Positions 52,923 to 61,892 of a stretch of 64,000 nt of DNA are shown in pieces; position 1 is the stretch's first letter, and the number at the start of each line of letters is the position of its first letter. Position numbers and translations under genes: made by a program. The notes beneath the pieces were generated by a model. That model did not search any database. It was not told the origin of the DNA and saw only the letters and a program-made list of their open reading frames with translations. Source of the stretch: RGIG4140 sp045655105 (GTDB lineage Bacteria; Pseudomonadota; Alphaproteobacteria; CAAHEQ01; UBA3637); contig JAZOOQ010000056.1 in assembly GCA_045655105.1 (NCBI GenBank), positions 1 through 64,000 on the forward strand. Direction: 5' to 3'.

Positions 52923-53390
52923 ATGACGAAGAAAAAGAATTTATCTGTTTTTCCAGAATATGATGAAAAAAATGGCATGTTTTTAGGATATGCTGTTAAG
53001 CAAGGTACATTTTTCTTAAAGGATCAAAATGGCAAAAAGATCATTTTATCTGTTCAAACAGATCAACAAGGATTATTTGTTTCTTATCAAGGCGAAAAGT
53101 GGAGCATCCATGAAAAAGAGTATGAAATAGCAACTGAAGCACAACTGAAATTTAAGCTAAAAGTTCAAAATGGGCATTTTCAAGGGTATACAATTTTGCA
53201 ATATGATGAAAAAGAAAATAAATTAATGCCTCGTGGCACAATTGGAACGCAAGATATTAAATATAAGCGAGCTGAAAATGGATCAGTTGATTGTTTTTAT
53301 GAAGATATGCAGGCAGATGGTTCTTGTAAAACATATTTTATTTCGCAAATGACTCAAGAGGAATATGATCTTCTTCAATATTTTTCATAA
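52923..53390 (+). CDS. Hypothetical protein
   Basis: The start is ATG 52923 (MTKKKNLSVFPEYDEKNG), with GGGGGA upstream; nine earlier codons in frame are not needed. The 155-residue product is soluble and rich in beta strands (GYAVKQGTFFLKDQNGKKI, LFVSYQGEKWSIHEKEYEI, GYTILQYDEKENKLMPRG), with no signal or membrane segment. I do not recognise it. It might be co-transcribed with nagB. Confidence 0.65.
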   Translation: MTKKKNLSVFPEYDEKNGMFLGYAVKQGTFFLKDQNGKKIILSVQTDQQGLFVSYQGEKWSIHEKEYEIATEAQLKFKLKVQNGHFQGYTILQYDEKENKLMPRGTIGTQDIKYKRAENGSVDCFYEDMQADGSCKTYFISQMTQEEYDLLQYFS

Positions 53391-53512
53391 GCGTTTTTTT
53401 GTTAGTTTGTTGAATTAATTAAAAAAGATCTCGAACACTTGCCTTTTTATTTAAAAAAGGATAAAATAAAATCCTAATAAAAAACTTTAAGTCAAACAGG
53501 CAAGGAAAACAA

Positions 53513-54229
53513 ATGTTCTTTTCAAAGAAAAATAATGAAAAAAAGACAACTCTTAAAACATATTTTTTTACAGGGGTGATTGTTACAGCGCCTATTGCTA
53601 TTACGCTTTATTTGGCAATAGAGTTTATTGCTTTTATTGACACAAAGGTAACGGGATTTATTCCTGCGGCTTATAATCCAAACACCTTTTTGCCATATGG
53701 ATTGCCTGGTATTGGTATTATTCTTCTTCTTTTATTTTTTACAGGTATTGGCGTATTAACAGCCAATTTTATTGGTCAATATTTTATGCGTTTGGGATTA
53801 AAAGTGATTGGTAAAATGCCTGTTATTTCAGGTCTTTATAATGCTATTCGTAAGATTTTTGAAACATTATTAGGTGAAGATAAAACAAAAGCATTTAGAA
53901 AAGCTGTTTTAATTGAATATCCAAGAAGAGATTTATGGACAATCGCTTTTTTAACAGGGCCAGTTGCGCCTCAAATTAATGAAGCATTAAATCAGGATGA
54001 TTTAATTAGCGTTTATGTGCCAACAACACCTAATCCAACATCAGGTTTTTTTCTTTATGTTCCTAAAAAAGATGTGAAAGAATTAGATATATCTGTTGAT
54101 GATGCTCTAAAAGTTGTTTTATCAACGGGGATTATTCCACCAAAAGAAAATGAGTTATCAAAAGAGCATAAAGAAAAACAAGACTCACAAAAGAAATCGA
54201 TAAAACGCACTCAAAAGCAAAAAAAGTAA
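53513..54229 (+). CDS. DUF502 membrane protein
   Basis: The 238-residue product has two membrane segments (TGVIVTAPIAITLYLAIEFI and LPGIGIILLLLFFTGIGVL) followed by the conserved soluble part of DUF502: GKMPVISGLYNAIRKIFETL, AFRKAVLIEYPRRDLWTIAF, VYVPTTPNPTSGFFLYVP. A basic tail (KQDSQKKSIKRTQKQKK) ends it. Function is unknown; the family is widespread in proteobacteria. Confidence 0.9.
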   Translation: MFFSKKNNEKKTTLKTYFFTGVIVTAPIAITLYLAIEFIAFIDTKVTGFIPAAYNPNTFLPYGLPGIGIILLLLFFTGIGVLTANFIGQYFMRLGLKVIGKMPVISGLYNAIRKIFETLLGEDKTKAFRKAVLIEYPRRDLWTIAFLTGPVAPQINEALNQDDLISVYVPTTPNPTSGFFLYVPKKDVKELDISVDDALKVVLSTGIIPPKENELSKEHKEKQDSQKKSIKRTQKQKK

Positions 54230-54230
54230 G

Positions 54231-55199
54231 TTAATCTGCTTGAGTATTTAAAAAGTTTTTAAGCGCCTCCAAATCTCTTGCTGCAAGAATTTGCTTATAA
54301 ATTTTTGCGTTTGGTGTGGAATGGAAAAGACCCATCAAGTGGGGGCAAATAATGCTTAATTTATCTTTATTTTTTTCCAAATAAGGAATCATCTTTTCAA
54401 GAATTTCTTTTCGAGAAGGTATCAGAGCATTGTCTTGATAAAAAAGGGAATCAACTTTTGCCAAAGCATATGGATTTCCATAAGCCAAGCGTCCGATCAT
54501 AGCACCATCAACTTGGACTAAGTGTTCTTGTGCACTTTCCAACGATAAAATGTTTCCATTGATTGAAATAAGCATATCGGGAAAACTTTTTTTTAGCCGA
54601 TAAACAACTTCATAATTTAACCCCATTTTATCTGCACGGTTATCTTTTGGAGACCAATTAAGTTTTGCTTTTCGAGCATGAACAATTAAGTGGTCGCATC
54701 CTGCTTGTTTAACTAAATTTGCAAAATTAAAAAGAGCATTAAATCCATCTCCAGGAACATCTGAAAGAGAAATTCTTGTTTTAACACTGATAGGTATATT
54801 TACAGCAGATTTCATTTCACTAACACATTCAGCAACAAGTTCTGGTGTGTTCATTAAAATGGCCCCGAAACGTCCTGCTTGAACACGAGAAGATGGGCAA
54901 CCTGCATTGATGTTAAGTTCTTTATATCCATAATCAGCACCAATACGCGCACATTCTTTCATCATTGAGGGATGTGAGCCTCCGATTTGTAAAACAAGAG
55001 GATGTTCTGTTTCATCATATCCAAGTAATTTTTCTTTATCGCCTAATAAAATGGCGGGAGCCGCAATCATTTCGGAATAAAAAACGGCATGTTTTGTAAT
55101 TTGTCTCAAAAAAAAGCGAAAGTGTCTATCTGTCCAATCCAACATTGGAGCAATAGATATTTTGTGGTCTAATAAGTTTTTTTCTTGAATTTCGCGCAT
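54231..55199 (-). CDS. dusA: tRNA-dihydrouridine synthase A
   Basis: The 322-residue flavoprotein reduces uridines in the tRNA D-loop. It matches the DusA type: SIAPMLDWTDRHFRFFLRQI (FMN site), FYSEMIAAPAIL, ELNINAGCPSSRVQAGRFGA (active Cys), ISVKTRIS, HLIVHARKAKLNWSPKDNR and DGAMIGRLAYGNPY. Length matches the family. It is convergent with the DUF502 gene, with 1 base between stops. Confidence 0.96.
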   Translation of the reverse strand: MREIQEKNLLDHKISIAPMLDWTDRHFRFFLRQITKHAVFYSEMIAAPAILLGDKEKLLGYDETEHPLVLQIGGSHPSMMKECARIGADYGYKELNINAGCPSSRVQAGRFGAILMNTPELVAECVSEMKSAVNIPISVKTRISLSDVPGDGFNALFNFANLVKQAGCDHLIVHARKAKLNWSPKDNRADKMGLNYEVVYRLKKSFPDMLISINGNILSLESAQEHLVQVDGAMIGRLAYGNPYALAKVDSLFYQDNALIPSRKEILEKMIPYLEKNKDKLSIICPHLMGLFHSTPNAKIYKQILAARDLEALKNFLNTQAD

Positions 55200-55286
55200 T
55201 TTTAATGTATCTTTACGTTATAAATTATTTTATTTACGAAATTATAGCCTATTTAGATAAAAAAATCAAAAGAAAAGGAGGAATGG

Positions 55287-55508
55287 ATGACTCTTTCAGA
55301 AAATGAAATGAAAAAAGTTCAAACATATTTACAACAATTGTTTTGGAATCCTGAAATTAATGTTCAAAAAGGGTCAGGCATTGATGCGCCAGCTGAAGTT
55401 TTTGTTGGAAAAGAATTTGTTGGTGTTATTTATAAAAACAATGATGATGGCGAAATTTCTTTTGATTGGAATATGTCTATTTTAGCAGAAGATATTGAAC
55501 AATTTTAA
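55287..55508 (+). CDS. DUF3126 family protein
   Basis: The 73-residue product has an N-terminal helix (ENEMKKVQTYLQQLFW), then AEVFVGKEFVGVIYKNNDDG and ISFDWNMSILAEDI. This is the compact pattern of DUF3126, a family I know mainly from alphaproteobacteria, function unknown. AAAGGAGG precedes the start. A strong terminator follows. Confidence 0.85.
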   Translation: MTLSENEMKKVQTYLQQLFWNPEINVQKGSGIDAPAEVFVGKEFVGVIYKNNDDGEISFDWNMSILAEDIEQF

Positions 55509-55524
55509 TATATAATTGTTAAAA

Positions 55525-55563
55525 AAAAGCCTCAAAACTTGAAAAAGTTTTGAGGCTTTTTTA
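55525..55563. terminator. Bidirectional terminator
   Basis: Perfect GCCTCAAAACTT / AAGTTTTGAGGC stem, with A runs before and T runs after, between convergent genes (DUF3126 and the M23 peptidase). Confidence 0.9.
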
Positions 55564-56625
55564 TTATCCCATTCCATTAGATCCATTTCTTTGATTATTT
55601 AATAAATCAGCCAAAGGAACACCAAGTTGGTTTTGTTGATTCATTCGATTATCAAAATAATTTCGGATAACAGCTGCACGTTCTTTATCTTCAAAAACAG
55701 CCTCAAAATCAATTGGGATACTGGCCATCCCTAAGTGATAATTAGCACCATGTTCTTTTATTTGATCATCAACATATTGGCGAACTAAATCAATTTCTTG
55801 ATTTGAAAGTCCTGCTTGTAACATTTCTGAACGTTTGATGCCTCTAAAAACTTCTTCGTCTAATTTTCTTTGAGCTTCAAATTGCAAAAGTGCATTATTT
55901 GACCATCCTCCTAAGAATTCTGGCATATAACGATCCCAAAAGTCTGGTTCTCCATATGTTTTATTTAAAACCCAAACGTTTTGCATTTGGTCATGCATAT
56001 TCATATTTTGTGAGAAAAGACCTTGAATAGGGTTGAGGTTCATAAAAGAAGGATTTGTTGGTGTATAAGTGGCTAATTTGCCTTGATTAAATAAAGAGAT
56101 ATTTTCAGTTTGTGGATTATTTGGGTGTAATATATTTTGTGATTCAGCTAAAGACATACCACTTTGAATATGTTTTCTGCTATCAGTTGCCATCACAGTT
56201 GATTGTTCAAAATCTGCTTTTGAGAAAGTGTGATGCTGATTATTAAAAGGATTAACTGGAACAAAAGTGCCATTTTCCTTGATTCGGTATTCAAAGTGAA
56301 GGTGAATGGCATAATTTCCACCAGAATTGCCAACATTTCCAAGCCAATCTCCTTTTTGTACTGGGCTTCCAACAGTTAAATGTTTGGGTGAACTAGCTAA
56401 GTGAGCAAAACGCATCATTTTAGTGCCATCTTCGCTGATTAAATCAACCGTGTGGCCATATCCACGTCTATATGAAACAGAATGAACTTTAAATCCAGAA
56501 ATAGGGCAACCAAGTGGCACATTTTTTTTACCCCCAGTTCCAAGATCAATCCCAGCATGACGGCGTCTACCTCCTGATCTGCTTGCACCAAAACGTTGAG
56601 GCGCCCATCCAAAATTAAAAACCAT
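55564..56625 (-). CDS. M23-family peptidase without export signal
   Basis: The 353-residue product has an M23 (LytM) domain at the very N-terminus: RRRHAGIDLG (His23, Asp27), GYGHTVDLIS and NYAIHLHFEYR (zinc/catalytic His108 and His110). Such enzymes cut peptidoglycan cross-links. There is no signal peptide or membrane anchor, and about 200 residues of unrelated helical, Asn/Gln-rich sequence follow the domain. The cytoplasmic form could be exported by another route or act in a toxin- or phage-like particle; that is speculation. Confidence 0.85.
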   Translation of the reverse strand: MVFNFGWAPQRFGASRSGGRRRHAGIDLGTGGKKNVPLGCPISGFKVHSVSYRRGYGHTVDLISEDGTKMMRFAHLASSPKHLTVGSPVQKGDWLGNVGNSGGNYAIHLHFEYRIKENGTFVPVNPFNNQHHTFSKADFEQSTVMATDSRKHIQSGMSLAESQNILHPNNPQTENISLFNQGKLATYTPTNPSFMNLNPIQGLFSQNMNMHDQMQNVWVLNKTYGEPDFWDRYMPEFLGGWSNNALLQFEAQRKLDEEVFRGIKRSEMLQAGLSNQEIDLVRQYVDDQIKEHGANYHLGMASIPIDFEAVFEDKERAAVIRNYFDNRMNQQNQLGVPLADLLNNQRNGSNGMG

Positions 56626-56757
56626 TTTTTACCCCTTTGTTATAAGTTTCTTTCATTTATTATATCACAAAAAAATTAAAAAGACGATTTTTTTATTTCT
56701 TTTTTTTAACTTTTTGATTAAAAATTAAGAAAGATTTTAATATAGAAAGGATTTTTT

Positions 56758-58326
56758 ATGCGCTTTTTATCACTGACTTTATTTTTGGGTTTAAGTTTAG
56801 CCACTGTTTCAGCTTCAGCAGAAAATTATATGTTGGAACTTATTCATTCAAATGATTTGCATTCTAATTTTTTGCCATTTAAAATGGATGGCTCAAGTTG
56901 TGAAGATCAAAATTGTTTGGGTGGTTTTGCAAGAATTAAAACATTTATTGATGAAAAAAGAAATGAAAATCCAAATCTTGTTTTGCTTGATGCGGGGGAC
57001 CGGTTTTCTGGAACAGTGTTCTATACGCTTCGAAAAGGGCAAGATATTCCTTTGTTATTAAATGAAATGAGTTATGATGCTATGGCTCTTGGAAACCATG
57101 ATTTTGATGATGGATTAAAAGAGTTAGAATCATTTGAAGAAAAAATGAATGCCCCATTACTTTCAGCAAATACACTTTTCCCTAAAGGGCATAGTCTTGA
57201 AAAAAATATTCAAAAAGCGCTTGTTCTTCATAAAAATAATCGTCAAATTGGGGTGATTTCCTTATTAACAATGGATGCAAAAATAACAAGTTCAAAAGCA
57301 TCGGAAATTGAATTAGCAGAGCATTATGAAACGGTTACCCCATTGATTCAAAAATTAAAAGATCAAGGTGTTGATATTATTATTTTGTTGAATCATATTG
57401 GGATTGATGAAGATGTTAAATTAGCGAGCCAGCTAACAAATGTTGATATTATTGTGAGTGCACATACACACACGTTGCTTTCCAATAATTTAAATGAAAA
57501 AGAATCAAAAGGAAGTTATCCAGTTATTGTTCCTGATAAAGAAGGGAAAAATGTTTTAATTGTTTCTTCGGGATATGGTGGGCAATATTTGGGTCATTTA
57601 ACGGCTTTTTTTGATGAAAAAGGAGAAGTTGTTTCATATTCTGGAGATACAGTTGCTATTGATAAGAATATCAAACCTAATTTGGAATTAGAAAGCAAAA
57701 TTAAAGAGATTGAAAAAAAAGTGGATCTAATTTTAAATGAAAAGATTTTTAAGGCGTCAAAAGATATTCCTTTAACGCATAATAAGTTGTTTTGTTCAGA
57801 ATCTTGTTATGTGGGAGAGGTGCTTACTAATTCGTTATTGATTGCAGCTAAAGAAGTGGACAAAGAAGTTGATTTTGCATTCTTAAATGCAGGCGGTATT
57901 CGCTCTGGAATGAAAGCAGGAGAGGTAACTTTTAAAAATATGGCTCAAAGTTATCCATTTGATTCAAAAGCAGTGATTGTTAAAATCAAAGGAGCGGATT
58001 TAGAAAGTTATTTAAATTTTGGATTAAAAGAATATGTTCCAGATGATCGCACAAATACTTTTATTCAAACTGCAGGTTTAGGATATTTATTTTCAGGGAA
58101 AGACAAAAAAATTAAAAAAATCTTTTTAAAAGAAGGTTCTCTTGATTTAAATAAAGACTATTTGGTTGTGATGCCATCCTTTCTTGCCAATGGTGGTGAT
58201 GGATTCCCTGCTTTAGAAATTGTGAAAGAAATTTCTTCAGATACAATTCGAAATGTTATGATTAATGTTTTAAAAAACAAAGGAGTAGAACCTTTTCAAA
58301 ATCGTATTAAAAAAATGTTTGATTAA
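56758..58326 (+). CDS. Periplasmic 5'-nucleotidase/cyclic-nucleotide phosphodiesterase
   Basis: The 522-residue product has a signal peptide (MRFLSLTLFLGLSLATVSASA). The calcineurin-like N-domain shows LIHSNDLHSNF, LDAGDRFSG, ALGNHDFDDG and SAHTHT; the UshA-type C-domain has LNAGGIRSGMKAGEV and SFLANGGDGFPAL. It releases nucleosides and phosphate from external nucleotides. AAAGGA precedes the start. The stop overlaps that of the convergent MFS gene. Confidence 0.92.
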   Translation: MRFLSLTLFLGLSLATVSASAENYMLELIHSNDLHSNFLPFKMDGSSCEDQNCLGGFARIKTFIDEKRNENPNLVLLDAGDRFSGTVFYTLRKGQDIPLLLNEMSYDAMALGNHDFDDGLKELESFEEKMNAPLLSANTLFPKGHSLEKNIQKALVLHKNNRQIGVISLLTMDAKITSSKASEIELAEHYETVTPLIQKLKDQGVDIIILLNHIGIDEDVKLASQLTNVDIIVSAHTHTLLSNNLNEKESKGSYPVIVPDKEGKNVLIVSSGYGGQYLGHLTAFFDEKGEVVSYSGDTVAIDKNIKPNLELESKIKEIEKKVDLILNEKIFKASKDIPLTHNKLFCSESCYVGEVLTNSLLIAAKEVDKEVDFAFLNAGGIRSGMKAGEVTFKNMAQSYPFDSKAVIVKIKGADLESYLNFGLKEYVPDDRTNTFIQTAGLGYLFSGKDKKIKKIFLKEGSLDLNKDYLVVMPSFLANGGDGFPALEIVKEISSDTIRNVMINVLKNKGVEPFQNRIKKMFD

Positions 58327-59561
58327 AAAGAATCTTTCCCTTTTTGTTTAAAAGCAATTAAGAAAAGAAAATTAATACTGAGGGCTGACAAATAGCCGAT
58401 CAGCATAGCCATCCAAGGGCTATATAAATCGGCTAAAAAGCCCATTAATAAAGTTCCAAGAGCAAAAAAACCGCTATTTAATAAAGATGCGAACGAAACA
58501 AGAGTTGCGCGTTCTTCATCAGAAACTTCTTTTTGAATAAATGCACCTGTAGCTGGAGAATAAATGCCAAAAAAACCAGAGCCAAATGTTTTTAAGATAG
58601 GGCTAAAAATATTGGCACAAAGAACTGAAAAAATATTTACGATATTATCCATCATGGCGGCAAAAAAGATAGTATTATTTAATCCAATAAAGCTTGCAAT
58701 TTTTGAAGATAAAAAACTTGTAACGGAAGAAAGCATATAGCCAGCAAATCTTAAAACACCCAAAAATTCAACAGGCATAATGGTTTTGAAAAACGCAGAG
58801 TTAATTGTAAAAGCCGATTCATTAAGACCATAATGCATGGAATCAGCCACTGTAAATGAAAAAAGGCGTTTGTTTTTTTTGAAATAGAGAAGTGCTTTAA
58901 AAAAGTGTTTAAATGGATTATTTTTCGTTTCTTTATGAAATGGGGCTTCCTTCAACAAAAACGAAAGCAAAAAGGCAATCAGCATTGGTAATATTGTTAT
59001 AATAACAACGCCTCTTAAGGAGAGGAAATAATAAAATAATCCAGATAAAACAGCTCCAATACCAAGCGAAAATGAAGAAACGGATTTTAATTTTGAAATA
59101 GCTTTATGGTATTTATTTTTAAGACGCATAGAAGCTAAACTTTCATATAAAAGCGTATCCGCATTCACAGAAGAAAAACGATAAAATCCAGAACAAAGAG
59201 CTCCTAAAATTAAAAACTCATAACAAGGAGCTAAGGCATAAATAATGAAAGAGGATAATCTGAAAAAAGAGCATAAAACAGCCACTTTTTTTCGACCAAT
59301 TTTATCGGATAATAAACCAAGAGGAACGCCAAGGCAGGTGCTTGTCATATGGGCAATAAAAATCACAGACATGGCTTTTGTATATGAATCTGAAAGAGAA
59401 ACAAAAAAAAGCAATTCAATTGGTAAAGAAAAATTCATACGGATAAAAAATGAAAATAAGTATAAAACAGAAACGTTTTTCCTCATTTTGTTTTTGCTTT
59501 TAATTCCAGAAATAAAATTTTTATAAATGAAAGATTTTATTTTTAAAAAAAAATTATACAT
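58323..59561 (-). CDS. Major facilitator transporter
   Basis: The 412-residue product has 12 hydrophobic segments and the MFS loop 2-3 motif GLLSDKIGRKKVAVL. A YRFSSVNADTLLYESL region follows in the fourth helix. The first 45 residues are basic (FLKIKSFIYKNFISGIKSKN). No substrate is evident. Its start overlaps the VanX-like gene by 8 bases, so it may move the products or substrates of that dipeptidase (inference). Confidence 0.9.
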   Translation of the reverse strand: MYNFFLKIKSFIYKNFISGIKSKNKMRKNVSVLYLFSFFIRMNFSLPIELLFFVSLSDSYTKAMSVIFIAHMTSTCLGVPLGLLSDKIGRKKVAVLCSFFRLSSFIIYALAPCYEFLILGALCSGFYRFSSVNADTLLYESLASMRLKNKYHKAISKLKSVSSFSLGIGAVLSGLFYYFLSLRGVVIITILPMLIAFLLSFLLKEAPFHKETKNNPFKHFFKALLYFKKNKRLFSFTVADSMHYGLNESAFTINSAFFKTIMPVEFLGVLRFAGYMLSSVTSFLSSKIASFIGLNNTIFFAAMMDNIVNIFSVLCANIFSPILKTFGSGFFGIYSPATGAFIQKEVSDEERATLVSFASLLNSGFFALGTLLMGFLADLYSPWMAMLIGYLSALSINFLFLIAFKQKGKDSF

Positions 59562-60183
59562 CTATTTTTCCGAAAAATGCTATTTTTGAACCTGTTAATT
59601 TTGCCCAAAGGCGATCCCCAAATGAATAATGCCACCATTCAGAAGGATAATTGATAAATCCTGCTTTTTCAAGAGCTTCTTTTAAAAGTAAGCGATTTTT
59701 TTGTGATTCTTCAGAAACAAAATAATTAAAATCAGATTTTTCGCTGAATGCCCGAACTTTAGAGCCCATAAAGTAATCATTGCCATCTTTATCACAAAGA
59801 GAAACATCAATGGCAGCTCCTGTTTGATGGCCACTTCCTTGGCGATAAGGATTGGCACAATAAGTATCACAAAGACCAATAAATTCTTCGGAGTTTTCAT
59901 CCATATTTGGATGCAAAACTTTTTGTTCTTTTTTAACTTCATCCCATAATTTTTTTTGAGCTTCTAATGGCCGATATGCTTCATAAATTTTAAAATAATA
60001 GCCATCTGGTAAAAATTTTTGAGCGCTTAAAAGCATTTTATAAATATAGGTTCGAATGCGCTTTTCATTTGTAAATTGGTTATCAAAAAAAATATGATCT
60101 TTCTCGTCAATAACAGAAAGAGAAATTTCTTTTTCAATTTCAGTTATGAATAAAGGTTCAGGTAAGTTTTTATCACTAAACAT
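59554..60183 (-). CDS. D-Ala-D-Ala dipeptidase (VanX/DdpX family)
   Basis: The start is ATG 60183 (MFSDKNLPEP), overlapping the preceding gene by 8 bases. The 209-residue zinc peptidase (M15D) has IYEAYRPLEAQKKL, SGHQTGAAIDVSL (His, Asp ligands) and YPSEWWHYSFGD (Glu, His). It cleaves D-Ala-D-Ala. It lacks a signal peptide, so it acts in the cytoplasm, where it may recycle murein dipeptide rather than give vancomycin resistance. Confidence 0.92.
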   Translation of the reverse strand: MFSDKNLPEPLFITEIEKEISLSVIDEKDHIFFDNQFTNEKRIRTYIYKMLLSAQKFLPDGYYFKIYEAYRPLEAQKKLWDEVKKEQKVLHPNMDENSEEFIGLCDTYCANPYRQGSGHQTGAAIDVSLCDKDGNDYFMGSKVRAFSEKSDFNYFVSEESQKNRLLLKEALEKAGFINYPSEWWHYSFGDRLWAKLTGSKIAFFGKIDV

Positions 60184-60838
60184 GTTTTTCTCTTTCACGT
60201 TGTGCACTTAGAATAGCAATTGTTTTTTTATGTGGACAAATAAGACGAGGTCTTGTTAAAAAATCTTTTTTTGATAGACTTAAAAGAAGACGAGGTTCTC
60301 CTTGATAATCAGTTTTGATTTTAATTCCAATAATTTGAGCATGAAAGCGTTGCATTAATCGAATGGAATGAATGTTTTCTGGGTGAATGGTTAAATCCAT
60401 TGTGCTATGATAACGAAAATATTTATTGAGGACCTTTTCAAGGGCTTGACTCATAAGACCATTGCGACCATGTTTTGGATCAATGAAGTATCCTAAATCA
60501 CCATAGATAAGTTTGCCTTCTTTGTCCTGACTTGGGATCATATCTAGTGTGATATTTCCAATTAATTTATTGTTTGGTAAGCAAAGAGCCAAGCGATATG
60601 TTGAGCGTGGTTGAGTGTTTTTTTCTTTAATTGCTTTATTAATAAAATCAATTGTTTTTTGAGCGAGTTTTTCTTGATAAGATTTATCTTCAACAGATAC
60701 ATTAAAAGCATAGAAAGGTTGAAATTCTTTGTTTTTATGTGCTTGTTGATTAATGTTATTAGCAATAACATAAAGATCTTTAAAATCTTGTTCTGAAAAC
60801 TCTCTGATTAAAAAATTTTTTTCTTTGATTGAAAACAT
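60176..60838 (-). CDS. GNAT acetyltransferase (RimJ-like)
   Basis: The 220-residue product follows the RimJ/RimL pattern: FLIREFSEQDFKDLYVI at the start, YRLALCLPNNKLIGNITLD, YGDLGYFIDPKHGRNGLMSQ (acetyl-CoA loop) and LDLTIHPENIHSIRLMQRF with Asn and Ser contacts. The substrate is unknown. First gene of a coupled minus-strand trio with the dipeptidase and MFS genes. Confidence 0.85.
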   Translation of the reverse strand: MFSIKEKNFLIREFSEQDFKDLYVIANNINQQAHKNKEFQPFYAFNVSVEDKSYQEKLAQKTIDFINKAIKEKNTQPRSTYRLALCLPNNKLIGNITLDMIPSQDKEGKLIYGDLGYFIDPKHGRNGLMSQALEKVLNKYFRYHSTMDLTIHPENIHSIRLMQRFHAQIIGIKIKTDYQGEPRLLLSLSKKDFLTRPRLICPHKKTIAILSAQREREKHV

Positions 60839-60896
60839 ATAAACCCATTCTTTTATTAAAAAAATAAAGTAACAAAAATTTTTTTTATTGTCAATT

Positions 60897-61892
60897 TTAT
60901 ATCTGATGAATCACTTTTTTCATTAATGTTGAAAATGGAAATTTTGAAAATTCTTCTTTTGAAACAAAAAGTCCATTTATGGGGGCGGTATCTGAATAAG
61001 TTTGAATTAAATGAAGTGTTAAATGAAAATGGGTAAAAGTATGGGAAACAGTTTTATCCATATCGTTCCAGTTGCTTTCAAACAAAATATTTTTTTCTTT
61101 TGTCCATGGAAATTCATATAATCCATGAAGAAGGCCTTTTTCATCCCTTTTCCTAATAAAAAAATCACCTTTATTGTTTTGAATTAAATGCACATAGCCT
61201 TCAAAACGTTTTTTTTCAGGTTTTTTAATATAAGGTATTTTATCTTGGATATTCTTTTTATTGGCTATACAAAACTTTTGCCATGGGCAAAGCAAACATT
61301 TTGGACTTTGTGGGGTGCAAATTGTTGCGCCTAAATCCATAATGGCGGAAGCATAATCGGCTGGAGATTCATCATCTGTTAAATGGCTAGCAAGTTCAAA
61401 AATTTTGTTTTTATCAATTTCTGTTTCAATGCCATAAAGTCTTGATATCACACGAATAACATTTCCATCCATTACGGTTTCTTTTTGGTTGAAGGCAAAG
61501 GCTAAAATGCTTGAAGCACTATATGGACCAATTCCAGGTAATTTTAAAAGTTTATCTCGCTCTCTTGGAAATGTTCCTTGATATTGCTCTAATAAAACTT
61601 TGGCGCATTCGTGAATTTTTCTAGCTCTAGTATAATATCCAAGTCCTTGCCAATAAAGAAGAACTTCTTCAATATGAGCATTTGCCAAAGAGTCAAGCGT
61701 TGGAAAACGCTTCATCCACTTTTCAAAATAATCTATAACAGTTTTAACTGTTGTTTGTTGCAACATAATTTCGCTGATCCAAACTTGATAAGCATCAAAA
61801 TGCGCGCCACCAATCGTGCGCCATGGAAGTTTTCTTGCATTTTGATGATACCAGTGGATCAATTCAGTTGAGAGTTCTTTATTATTCTTCAT
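60897..61892 (-). CDS. mutY: A/G-specific adenine glycosylase
   Basis: The start is ATG 61892 (MKNNKELSTELIHWYH); a TTG at 61901 is possible. The 331-residue product removes A opposite 8-oxoG: ISEIMLQQTTVKTVIDYF (catalytic Glu), LPGIGPYSASSILAFAF with the Asp in MDGNVIRVISRL, and a 4Fe-4S cluster C-x6-C-x2-C-x5-C (CTPQSPKCLLCPWQKFC). A Nudix-like C-domain for 8-oxoG recognition follows. The start lies inside the end of the Hsp100 gene, so expression is coupled. Confidence 0.95.
   Translation of the reverse strand: MKNNKELSTELIHWYHQNARKLPWRTIGGAHFDAYQVWISEIMLQQTTVKTVIDYFEKWMKRFPTLDSLANAHIEEVLLYWQGLGYYTRARKIHECAKVLLEQYQGTFPRERDKLLKLPGIGPYSASSILAFAFNQKETVMDGNVIRVISRLYGIETEIDKNKIFELASHLTDDESPADYASAIMDLGATICTPQSPKCLLCPWQKFCIANKKNIQDKIPYIKKPEKKRFEGYVHLIQNNKGDFFIRKRDEKGLLHGLYEFPWTKEKNILFESNWNDMDKTVSHTFTHFHLTLHLIQTYSDTAPINGLFVSKEEFSKFPFSTLMKKVIHQI

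Noticed and set aside
55564..56625. Prophage lysis gene
   Set aside because: No holin, capsid, tail or integrase genes around it.
59554..60183. Vancomycin resistance gene vanX
   Set aside because: No van regulatory or ligase genes nearby, and Gram-negative cells rarely need it; a metabolic dipeptidase is more likely.
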